The translations under genes and the position numbers were made by a program. The notes beneath the pieces were generated by a model. It did not search any database. It was given only the letters and a program-made list of their open reading frames with translations, and had not been told where the DNA came from. A DNA stretch of 64,000 bases from Prinia subflava (taxonomy: Eukaryota; Chordata; Aves; Passeriformes; Cisticolidae), in assembly GCF_021018805.1 (NCBI RefSeq), contig NC_086283.1, forward strand, positions 10,615,162 through 10,679,161, given 5' to 3'. Of this stretch, positions 23,457 to 34,400 are shown in pieces. Position 1 is the first letter of the stretch. Each line of letters opens with the position of its first letter.

Positions 23457-25249
23457 AACAAAAATTTAAAGATGTTCCTTCTCTAGCAAATAAGAGAAGT
23501 TTTAAACTAACCTGACTCTTCTACCCCTCAGACCCTGGCCAGGAGAGATGTCAGCAAGGAACACAGACTTGTTGCCTTCCAACAGCAATATAGCCAATTT
23601 AAAATAATTCAGTACTGCTTACTTCTTAAGTACAGGAAGTCCAGTTTCTTGATTTATGTATTTAACATTTCAGTTCATGTCTCCTGCTTAAAAATAGTTC
23701 AGTCTCATTTCCCTGGTCTCAAAGCTTTCCCGGTTCTTACACTGAGACTGATTTTTCAAAAATCCTGTCCTTCACTTTCAACCAGATCTCCAAGTTGGTC
23801 TCAAGTCCTGCAGGCCTCTTCATTAACTGCTCTGTTAATTTTGCTGATTTTGGGACTGAACTGGAGCAGGTGTTTCATGGCAGTCTCTTCCAACCAATGG
23901 ATCCTTACAGAATCTTCAGCTGTAAAATTAATCCAGCTGTAGGTTTTCCTTACCACAATATGTACATAAAATAACTCTCTTTAACAATATTTTTCTCACT
24001 TTTCTACATTGTATCAGGCTCCAACTCCCTTCTCTTCTCCTCTGTCCCAGGACAGTCCTCTGACTTTCTCATCTGTGGTTATTAATTTTTGCAAGCATGA
24101 AGGGCTATGGGAAAGATTGTGGGAAAGACTGGACATTTTAAAGTTTTTTAATAAGCTCATTAATTCAAGTTTATTTTCATAAAACATGGATTTTTGGGGG
24201 CTGATGCTGCTTTGTAAAATATGTATAATTTTTTTAAAATTGCAAATTCAGTGAAATAAATTCCTGTTAGTTAGTGCTACAGTGCAGGGTTTGCAAACAC
24301 ATTTACTACAGTAACAACCCATGAATGGCCACTGCTTGTATATAATTTTCCTCTAATATCCAATTAAAATAGAATCTTTGTGGAAAAAATCCCCTTGAAT
24401 TTCTTTACCCCATAGACACTAGAGAAAATGATTAATACTTCTGTATGAAATTTCCTGTTCATATATGCTGTTTGCATATTTGTGAAATACTTTCTTGATT
24501 AATTCTATTAAAATGAATGTGAAAATGTATTGAACTAGGCAAAAAAACTGTAAAATATTTTATTAAGCTGAATCATGGTTTCATGATAAAAAATTGTTTG
24601 AACTTGTGAACAAAATAAACCAGCCTTTCCCTCCTCCCCAAGATCTGCAGAGGATAAGAAAGAGGATTAGGAGATAGCGATGATTTTTAAAAAGCCAAAT
24701 GCAGCATACCATAGCTGTTTTTAGTCTTTTTCAGGATATGCAGGTGATTTTATTTCAATTATAGTCTTGCTAGTTTTTTCTCCTTTGCTTGATAAGGATT
24801 TCTTTTTCTCCTTAATAGGCGTTTACATTTCCATTGTTGAAATCAGATGTGTTTTTTAGACCGAGTAAGAAGGAGTTTGCTAGCATTAGTGAGGAATGCC
24901 TATGTTTTCAGTGAACAGTGACCATGTGCTAGACAACTGATGCGATTCAATGGTTGCCAAGTCTGAGCTGAACAAAACAAAAAGGCAAAGATGGTGATGC
25001 TGGCAACGAATTTTGTCAGCAGTTGTAATTATTGACTCTCTTTTGTATTAGGGTATGGTGAAAATTCTGCTGACTTCAGAAGGGAATAAGGATTTTATTT
25101 TTTTTAACAAAACCATCAACCTTTCTGAGGATTTTACATTTCTTTCTAATCAAAGTAAAAGTGTATTTATTTCATTATATAAATAGCTTTGAAATATTAC
25201 AGATGCAGATTTACTGTTAAGTGGATGTTTATATTACACAATTTCAGAG
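23457..25249. other. Unique DNA, no gene seen
   Basis: No gene or repeat recognised. It includes a pyrimidine-rich patch around 23,640-24,070 and a mixed, motif-dense stretch around 24,870-25,040 that could be a conserved non-coding element. Neither can be tested from one sequence. Confidence 0.5.
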
Positions 25250-25656
25250 GGAAGCTGCCAAGGACTCACTGCAGCCCCTCAGTCCCCATCACCTTCACTG
25301 TTTGGAATGGAGAGACTGTGGAGGACATGGGAGTCAAAGATTGAAGTTGAGCCTGGGGAAAAAAAAAGAGAATCAAGGGAAATAATTGTTGTAATTTGGT
25401 CTTTTTTGCTCCCTACCAAGATCTATTTTAATTGGCAATATAATAAATTAATTAGTAGACAATTAAAAAAGTAGACATATCAAGTCTACTTTGATTGTGA
25501 CAGTAGTTGGCAAATTATTTCTCCCTGGCTTTATCTCAACCTGTGAATTTTTTTCCCCCTCCATCTTATTTTCTCCCTCTGTCCTGTTGAGGAAGGGGGA
25601 CAGTGAGAGCAGCTGTGTGGGTGTCCGGCACCAGGCCAACATCAGCCCTCCACACA
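25250..25656 (+). mobile_element. Solo LTR (3' portion) of avian ERVL-type retrovirus
   Basis: The order of blocks matches the 3' part of a common avian ERVL LTR. CTGCAGCCCCTCAGTCCCCATCACC comes first, then GAAGTTGAGCCTGGGGAAAA, then a poly(A) signal AATAAATTAATTAG (25,442 on), then GTGACAGTAGTTGGC, CTTTATCTCAACCTGTGAA and CCTGTTGAGGAAGGGGGA. It ends GAGAGCAGCTGTGTGGGTG...CAGCCCTCCACA. The AATAAA and terminal CACA fix the orientation as plus. The 5' part of the LTR is missing or too diverged to see, and no retroviral coding region follows. The fragment at 6361-6545 looks like the middle portion of the same family. Open frames here on both strands are by-products. Confidence 0.8.
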
Positions 25657-28600
25657 CAGTTATTACTGAAGGTCATCCTTATCTGCAGAGAGCTTCATTC
25701 TTGTCTCTGCACTAAAGATGAATAGTAATTCATCAAATAATCAGACCTCGAAATATTGTTTTATCACTTCTTCCAGAATCTTTTTATAGTATCTGAGAAA
25801 TCTGCTAATTGCTAGTGCCTTCAACATTTTTTGAATGTCAAAATTCTGAATTTTGACTAGTTCTGATCCTGTACAGCTTAAAATTGTATTTTAAAACCTG
25901 CTGAAATCAGTGGAAGTCACTGCATGGTTTGGTATCATAGTTATATCAGTGTCTGAGATATTTACTTGGTGTTGCATAGGAAACTTTCACAAGTACTTTT
26001 TAAAACACATTATTTGCTACAATTCCCTGAATAATTACTTTATATTTATAAAAGGTTTTTTTGATCAATATTTTAAAATTGTAAAAATTTTAAAATTATA
26101 AAAATTTTAATTTAAAATTAAAATTATTGTATTCATAATTATTAATTCTCAGTAATTATTCATTATTGATAAATAATGAATGCAATTAATAATAATAATA
26201 ATTACTTTGAACTAAGAAATGTCACTATAGCCTTTTAAATTTTTACAGAATTATTGTTTTTTTCTTGGAAACTGAAATTAGCAGCCAAGTTTTTTCAGTA
26301 TCTATAACCTGCTGACATCAGTACATTTATATTTTGTTCTACACCAGTTAGATTTCCTTTTACCTGAACCTGCATCTAAATTCTGATTTTTGACTGATTA
26401 CTAAATCACTTTGTAATATGTCTTGCCTAAGAAATAGGAGGAAAAGTGTGTAATACTATGATATACTCTTCAGTTACACACTACAAGTAAGTAATTGTTT
26501 TAGTTTTATAATTTGGTTTGCTGCAAAAGAAAGAAATAACTTAAGAGGTAACACAATGTACTATCAATACAACAAAAGTAAAAAGAAAAACTTTGCACTT
26601 AGGTAACTAAAAAAGAAGATAAAGTAGACATAAAAAAGAGGTTTTTTGAGATGGTTATCTTAAAAGTAAGTTTATATATTTGAGTTAGAAATGTCAGTTT
26701 TTCAATGAAGTCATAACATTTGAATAAAAGTACATACTGAGCTTCAAAAACAGCACAGAATTGATTTTAGAGGACCGTGCAAAGGCAAATAATTTTTTTT
26801 TTTTTGTTATTCTCTTGCAGGAAGAAGATAGAGTCCTTCTTATAAGTTTACTTTTGGCTTTGTGTTTTTGCTGTGTATCTTATGACTCAAAATACTCTAA
26901 ACTATCTTCCTTTTGTGTATGTTTTTCACAACTGCTTTTCCTAGTTTGCATTTTTTAATTAATTAATATTTTATTTCTTTGTTTCAATTCAATGCATTTT
27001 GAACAGTAAAGTTTACCAAGACTCTGTGATAATTGCAACACTTCTCCCTGTTCACAGCCCCATACCCAGATATTGGTGCTGTTCCTTCTAAAAACAGAGA
27101 TGCCCAGTATCTAATGGCTTGGAAGAAATGTAACAACAAATAACGTTTTGTCAAGCTCAAGAAAATCTTTCTTTCCTTTCAGAAATGTTCTTAAACCTTA
27201 TAAAGCAGTAGAGTACATTAATGAAAAAGTCTAAATGCATCTCTGTGATATGCTATTTGAGGAATTTTAGCAGAATACTGTTAAGAAGAGTAAGGGTAGA
27301 TGTGTATTTTGATGTTATATGACTTACATAAAGAGTTTTCAAAGACTGCCATATGCTATTTTTTAAATTAAAGAACCCAAACTGTACTGAAAACTTCCAA
27401 ATTTTTAAGAAATGCATATATCAGCTGCCTACCTATGTGTACCAGTACTTTAATCTGTATAATGACATTCAGAGTGCTATTAAATTATGTTATGATTCTA
27501 TAACTTACATAGGAATTGAGCCACTGAGATACAACATTTTCTTGCACCTTTGAAATATTAAAATACTACTTTTATAGATTTTGAAATTAAGTAGTCATTC
27601 TTTGATGGAATCTGAATGGTTGATAGAATTGACAATATTTGTACTTTTTACTTACATATCCTAAATATTATACCGTTTTTTTCCCCATTTCTTTTTGATG
27701 TATGAAGCTATAGATTCACAATGAGTGTGATGGAGACATTCAAAAATTATGCAATAAATAATGCAAAAGACAATTTAGTTTCATCTCTCAAAAGACATGG
27801 TAAAATTCAGAAGTAACTTTTTAGTAAGACAGTTCCTCAATAATATTAATGAATGATACACTCCTGTGTAAGGTACCTCATCTTTTTATGTCTTATATAG
27901 ACATTAGTAAAATTGCATTATATTCTGAATCAAATTGAGTTACAATTACATGAAAGTCCTTATGCATTTAGATATTTGAAATTGATTTGAAAACTACATG
28001 AGAATATAATTATATTTCTAAAGGATCTTTGACTGAAGAGTTTCTGTTCCTTAATAATTATTACACATCATGAATATTCCAATCAAACTATTGTGACTAT
28101 TGCCCAGTGGAAATGGACAGCAAAATCAAAAGATGGAAGGTAACTAGGAGCTATCATATGATTGCATGAACAGAAAATCTTTTTGTTATACAAATAGTGA
28201 AATATAAGGTGCTTGGTGTTGAGATGAATAAAGATGATAGCATCTATTGGATTTGTCATCTTTCAGCTCTGCTGTGTATGAAGCAAAAAATCAGAATAAA
28301 AGGTAGAAACATATGGGACTGAGATAAAAGAGGCATTTAACTTATGTGCTTTGATGCTTTCTTGACTTGGCCCTCCTGGCATGTGGTGTGTTCACAGATG
28401 TTTCAAAGCCAGTGCACCGAAAGGCAGGGCATAGGGACTGAGGATGCTTCATTTTTTATTGTAATGTAGTCACTTCGGAGCTCATCACATCACCTGTATG
28501 GTCTATGCTCAGAGTCCTCAGTGGGGGCATTCCATTTCCATTGTCAAAAACTGTTAGTCATCTTGCTTTTCAAGCTCTTGGGAAATGGGAAGTGTTGTGT

Positions 28601-31600
28601 TAGTATACAGCCTTTATTTAAGGACTTTGAAGGTTCCAAAAATGGCAGACTCTGAGGACAGTGTGTTTCTGAGCTGAAGTTGTGGGACTTGAAATACAGA
28701 TCAGCAACCTTTAACCTCATTTTACAAAGCATTTTTGGCCGTATGCAGTAATTGTAAATGTGCACCTCTGAAGCCTTCCTATGTAGAAGCATTAAAGTTG
28801 TCTTAGTTTATGTAATCTTAGTCCCAGTTGCACTACAGTGAAGCAAATCAACTGCTTTATGTGAGGTTGGGTTTCACTTGTACTTATTTATCTGTGGCGT
28901 CAATACTACTATTTTATATTGGCTTTGATGTCTCATTCACTCTGCCATTTCAAAAACTTACACTGTTAGCTCTTTTCCCAAGACAGTTTGCCTACTTTTT
29001 ATGGGGAGGCAGCAAGTCTGTTGATTGGAGTGGGGATTGGAGCCTGTGTGTCCCAAAACTGGTGCTGTAATTTCCAGGATTAAGGTGTATCCATTAATTG
29101 AACAGAGATAAACTCTGCAGCTCCTCTGCATGGGTCAGGAGAGATGAGTGTGACACACCCACAGCTGGCTGTGTAGTGATGAAAAGCAGAAGTCTGTGAT
29201 CCAGAAAGGCCCAACATAAGCTCAGCATTGCTTCCCCAAAGGTGTAAGGACAGCAACTGGCACAAATACTGGAATTTGTTTGAGCTGAACCTTACAGACC
29301 CTGCCTTAAAAAGTCTCTAATCTCAAAGGACCACTCAGTCAGCAGATCACTTGGGACTTGTGTAGGTAGTGAGAAGGTGCTGTGCCTTCTTGTACCTGAA
29401 TGGTCACTAAAAACTGTATTTTGAACACTGTAGAAAAGTGTTGAGAGACAATGTGAGACAAGCTCCTTGCCAGAATAATTTATAGCTTATGACTTACAAC
29501 AGAATGCAACACCAGATTCTTCTCTGGCAGCCAGTAATGTCCTAAGCACAGAATATTGAGTAAAGAGGAAAGGAGGTGGACAGTCAGTGTTGTATGAGCT
29601 TTATATCAATTTGTTTGTATTTTTTAAAGCTTTTAAAACACAGAACAGAATACATCAAATAGGATAAAACACCTTCCTAGAAGCACTGCTCTGGTACTGA
29701 CTCTTCCAAACTTGCTGTATATGAAGAGAGAAGGAACTGCTTGGTTACTTCTTCTGGAACATAGGAATACTTGCCTGAATAGTAAATTTGGGTCTGAGCA
29801 TGATTTGCACTCGATGGGAAAACCCAACCCACAATTCTGAAATTGGTGACATTAGTTGAAAATGTGGTTTCTAAGTGTTCTCTGTGGATTATTACATGCT
29901 TGTCATGACACTGAGAGATACTTTTCAAAAGTTTTTTAAATCTTTTTTTTCCCCCTGGAAGGAAGTCTGAATGAATGTCTCAAATTCTACTGAAGAATTG
30001 ATCCCCACTTTGCACCAGCTGCCCTTCTTTTGCTGCTAAGGATTTTTTCAGGCCATCATTTTTCTCCACAGCCTGTGGAGAGAGAGCATAGGTAGTATAA
30101 ACTCAAAGTGACTACAATTACATTGGCAGCATCACACAGGAAGAGAAGATCTAAGAGCTTCTAGCTCTGTTCCTTCGAAGTGGGGAGCTTTTATATTGGC
30201 AGAATGTCCAGATGGCACATTGGCAGATAAAAGAATATCTTTGACATTAGAGGATTTTATGGGACAAAAGCATTTATACTTGCTTGAAGAAATAAAAAAT
30301 CAGTTCTGCTGAAGCTCAGTACATCTTCTAATGAAAAGCATTATGTGCCATTAGTTTGAGTGGGCAGAAGTACTTTTACTTTTGTAGCCCGTTTGCTATT
30401 TCTGTTATGCATCTTTTGTTGCACCTCTCTAATCAGCACATAAATAGAATTTCAAAGACTTAAAAAAATTAACAAACTGTTACCTGATGCATATAGCAGA
30501 CATTTATGTATTATGCTTTGTAGATGTGTTTGAATGTCTCTGTAAGATAAGATTGTTGGATGGTTAAATGGAATACCCATTTTAACAAAGTCCTTTTGTT
30601 ACAGTTCTCATCAGAGAAGGAATTTTCAGTTCATCTCCCTTGTAAGCTGGGTAAAGTTGGTGAAGAAAAAGTTACGATAAGTCAGTTGCAGTTGAGATTG
30701 TTAATGCCTTTTAATCAAGTGATTGTTTTTTGTCTCATTGTTAGCTAAGTTTGTTAAGAAATAAGCATTGCTCAGACGATTTCTGCTATTGTATTCTCCC
30801 TCACTTTATTTTCCCCAAACAATATATGCTTTTGAATAATGATGGAAAAAAATACAACTTCAAGATAAGAAGAGTTTCCAAGCTTTTCTTTTGATATTTC
30901 TGGTTTGTTTATTTTAGCTTTGAAAAATCTCATATCCCATATAAGAAAAATTCCTAACCAAGAAAAAAAAATTACAGGTGCAACCCAGATTAGTTCAAAT
31001 ATTAAAATTCATGCTGGTAATAAGGAAAAAACACATCATGCTTATCCAAAATTGCAAGTTAGAAGCTATGTACATTTTTTTTGTTTTCCTTTTTTCTCTT
31101 TAAAACAAACAAAATACTACATGTGTGGTAGAGGTTCTATCTCTGAATGGAAGTCAGAAAAGTGAAGATTTGTAGATAGTTATGACTTTGTAAATAAGAT
31201 GGTGAATAAAGTATTAATTCTATGACTAGCTGTATTGTAATAGCTCTTTCATCCAGTCTGGCCCAGCACAATATTTCTAGTTGGTTTTCAAGAGACAGGT
31301 TAAGAAAAGGAACCTTAGGATATAGTTTATTATGTGACTGCTAAGCAACAGAACATTTGTATTTTTTCTTTTTTGTTCCCTGGAGAAGTGAAAAACTAAT
31401 CACAAGTCTAGCAGCCTTTATAATTAGGCTGTTGTACGCTCCGTATGACATCATCCTGATGGACATGTGGTTTCAGCTTTTATGATGGTTCCCCCCGAAT
31501 CTGTGATGTTTCACTTAGTGAGACACGAACGATGCAAATGACAAAGGATTTAAAGCCATTGACTTTCTAATATGCCAGTAACATCATGGCAATTTCTTTG

Positions 31601-31851
31601 CTTTATTTGTATAAAAGGCATTTTCATTTAACACAGATGAGATTGTGACTTAAGTTGTCATCTGCCTGGAAATGAGTTGGATATATAAGGAATTATTTAT
31701 GTAGCAAATGAGGGGAGAAATTGTGAAGGTTGAAAGGGATGAAAAGCTGCGTAGTCCAGTCTTTTCTCTGTGTTTCATCTTATGTACAACTTTGTGCAAT
31801 TTAGGAAAAAAGCTTCTGAAACAAGTGTATCTCAGAATGAGCAAACTCATG
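25657..31851. other. Unique AT-rich DNA, no gene seen
   Basis: No coding exon or RNA gene could be supported. An AT low-complexity tract lies at 26,075-26,205. A good acceptor-like tract (T-rich, ending TTGCAG) lies at about 26,793-26,820, but no convincing exon follows. Unique sequence at about 31,390-31,620 is unusually motif-rich for this window and is discussed as a possible enhancer. The remainder is featureless to my eye. Confidence 0.55.
26075..26205. repeat. AT-only low-complexity tract
   Basis: This is nearly pure A/T, with interleaved AAAATTTTAA and TTTAAAATTAAAATT words and a short (AAT)n run at about 26,188-26,203. Many short self-complementary words make it a candidate DNA-unwinding or slippage-prone tract. 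No transposon ends are visible. Confidence 0.85.
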
Positions 31852-31875
31852 CCCCGCCTCCCCCCCCGCCCTCCC
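31852..31875 (-). other. G-quadruplex motif on the minus strand
   Basis: The plus strand has C-runs of 4, 8, 3 and 3 at 31,852-31,855, 31,860-31,867, 31,869-31,871 and 31,873-31,875, with spacers of 4, 1 and 1 nt. The minus strand therefore satisfies the G3+N1-7 four-run rule with short loops, which predicts a stable quadruplex. It is isolated in AT-rich DNA and is followed directly by a CAAA repeat. Confidence 0.85.
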
Positions 31876-31899
31876 AAACAAACGAGCAAACAAACAAAC
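31875..31899. repeat. Interrupted (CAAA)n
   Basis: Five to six CAAA units, interrupted once by CGAG, directly beside the C-rich tract. Confidence 0.9.
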
Positions 31900-33689
31900 C
31901 TCCTGGGAAATAAAAACCACAGAAAACTATTTTTTTGAATGCCTAAAGCTGTGCTTCATTTTCTTACATATCCTATTTCATGGTGATGGTAATATCTAAG
32001 GAAAAACTCATGGAGAAGGTTTGATTAGATCTGTTATAAACTGAAAGCACAGAAATTTCCAGAAGCAAAACGGATTATATTCTTAAAAATGCATACTGTC
32101 TGTATAACTTTCAATTTTAATATGCTCTGTCAGTTGCTGTGTCCAAAATGCAAGACATAAAAATTACACTCCGTGAGAAGGGAACTTGGTTTTGCAATAC
32201 ATGAAATATATATAACTTACCTCTAACATTTTTCAAAAATGTGGTATTGATTAATATTTTTAAGACTTCTCTGTTGAACTTGTAAATGTAAATGGTAGCA
32301 AAACCCCCACCAATTAGAGACCGTCCCACAATATTGGGTAATTATTACCCACAAGGTAATAATGGTGAAATATTATGCTGGAGCAGAGCAATTAATGGGC
32401 TTTTTTTTGAGTTATGTTGTTGACCAGTGTATTCTGAACTAAGAAATTTTAAATTCTCATATACAGAAGTTTACATGTAATTTTAGAGGAGATAGTGAAA
32501 ATATTTTATTTATCCATTTACAGAATATTTATTTATAAATAATGATTCCCCTCTTTTTGCCAGCCTGCTGCCAAACCAATGTTTGTTTACAGGGAGAAAT
32601 AGTATTTCCCAAACCAGGGGTTCTATGCGTGTTGCTTTTCTAAGCATCTGTGCTCTGGGATGAGGGCCTTGGTTATATAATATGGCATCCAAGTGGGAAT
32701 CTGTTTACTGTCCTCGACTCCTTGCTGCATATTGCACTTCTTGGCAGGAAAAAAGGACATCCTTTCTGGAGAGTGAAATCGTGTGGAGCAGTCAGCACAC
32801 AGGAGTCAGGAGTGCCATTAACAGGCACTCTTAATGAGACCTGCTAAGAGTCCAGATAAAAGTGTGTCAGACCAGGCAGTAAATTACCTGTTACCTAAAT
32901 TTCCAATCTTGGAACTGATCTAGAACTTCTTACACCTCTAGAAACAAGTCATATTTGCAGCTTAAAACACACATGGGTATATAGACTTTGTGAAAGCTGG
33001 CAAATTCATTATGTTTTGCTTTGAGCAGGACAAGCAATATAAATCTGGGTGTTGAAAACGTGGACATTTTTAACATATATTATTACCATATATATTTTAT
33101 TATATATTTTACTTCTGAGTATTCTTTGGTTCCTTTAGAGACTTCCTTTCTGATTTTTTTTTAAATCAGAAATGGAGAGTATTTATTTCTGCTGTAATCT
33201 TACTTTCAGCTGAAATTTCTACTTATGTTTTCTGTTCTATCAACTCTTGATTTTTCTTTAGTAGACGTTTTGAATTGGTTATGGCACTCTGTCCTGCTTT
33301 TGAGAGAGTAGTTTGTAAATTTGTCTAGGGTGATAGTGAGAGGGTTTAAGCTGATAATGGTCTGTTACTTTTTACCAGAGATTCTGTATTGTCTAGTTGG
33401 CTGCATCAACTGAGAATTCACTTGGTTTCATGTTTTTGCTTCTATCTGTTTAATTTCCCATTTATGAGACTCTCTGTGTCCTCATGATTGCTAGCACTAG
33501 TGAAAAGCTAGGAACAAGTGTGATCAGCGAGCAATGTGGAGGAAAGAACAGTTTTCTTTATACCAGTGATGTAGGCAGCCTCTGCCATGGATAATGCTCA
33601 AGGAATTGTTCGATTTGAAATGTGATCAGTGCTGCTGTTCTCATGGAAAAATGCTTTATGTAGCTGCTCTTCTGCAGAAGCACTGAGGA
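31900..33689. other. Unique AT-rich DNA, no gene seen
   Basis: No gene or repeat family recognised. A TA-rich patch lies around 33,070-33,112. A somewhat GC-richer unique stretch lies around 32,560-32,850. Open frames in the latter carry no family signature. Confidence 0.55.
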
Positions 33690-34400
33690 AGGAAAGCACC
33701 TCTGGAGATCATTTAGTGCAACCCTCCTCTCTTCAAACTTTGATCAACTGCATCAGGTTGTGCAGGGCCATCTACAATTGCGTGTTAAATATATCCAAGG
33801 ATGGAGACTTCTCAACTAGTTTGGGCAGCCTGTGTTTGACCACCTTCATACTAAGGAAAAAAAAACCCCAACAACCCAAAGGGGGAAAGCAAAACAGTCA
33901 AGCTAAAACTCTCCTGAAAAAACAAATTCCTCTTCCCTCCCCTCCTCCTCCATTTCTTCTATTTAAATGGAACTTGCTGTATTTTAACATGGATCTATTG
34001 CCTCCTTTTATTCCCAAAGCTGAACAACCCAGCACCCAGCCTCTCCTTGGATGACAGGTGCCAGTCATCCCCCAGTCTGCACTGGTCCCATATGCAGGAC
34101 TTTGCATTTCCTGCGGCTGACCTTCAGTTGGTTCCTGTCAGGTCTTCTCCCCAGCTAATCCAGGCAGGTTCTTCTGAGTGGCAGCATGGCTGCCAGATAC
34201 ATCAACTGCTCCCTCAATTGTGTTATTACAGACTTGCTGAAGGTGTACTCTGTCCAATCCTTTGTGTTGTTAATGCAAGACATTAAATGCTGTATTTTTC
34301 CGGAGGAACCCACCGGTGACTGTCCACCAGTCAGTTTTTGGCCTGCTGATCTCAACTCTTTGAGCCTGGCAATTCAGCCAGCTTTCAGTCTTTGGTGACC
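33690..34400 (-). mobile_element. CR1 LINE, 3' part, 5'-truncated and decayed
   Basis: Read on the plus strand this is the reverse complement of the end of an avian CR1. It has CACCTCTGGAGATCATTTAG, then ATATCCAAGGATGGAGACT, GGGCAGCCTG..TTTGACCACC and TTTAAATGGAACTTGCTGTATTT, then GCAGGACTTTGCATTTCC. It ends with CAACTCTTTGAGCCTGGCAATTCAGCCAGC, which corresponds to the reverse-transcriptase region of ORF2. An A/C-rich interruption at about 33,855-33,960 separates two parts. The reading frame is broken in many places, so no protein is made. The 3'-terminal octamer repeat is not visible at the 33,690 end. Several short ORFs at 33,629-34,398 are chance frames inside this element. Confidence 0.8.

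Noticed and set aside
26793..26820. Strong splice acceptor-like tract ending TTGCAG
   Set aside because: The following sequence has no good donor and no recognisable coding content. T-rich tracts before AG are common in this window.
33629..34398. Open frames of 66-141 codons on both strands
   Set aside because: They fall in or beside the minus-strand CR1 copy and do not follow its coding frame; the CR1 frame itself is broken.
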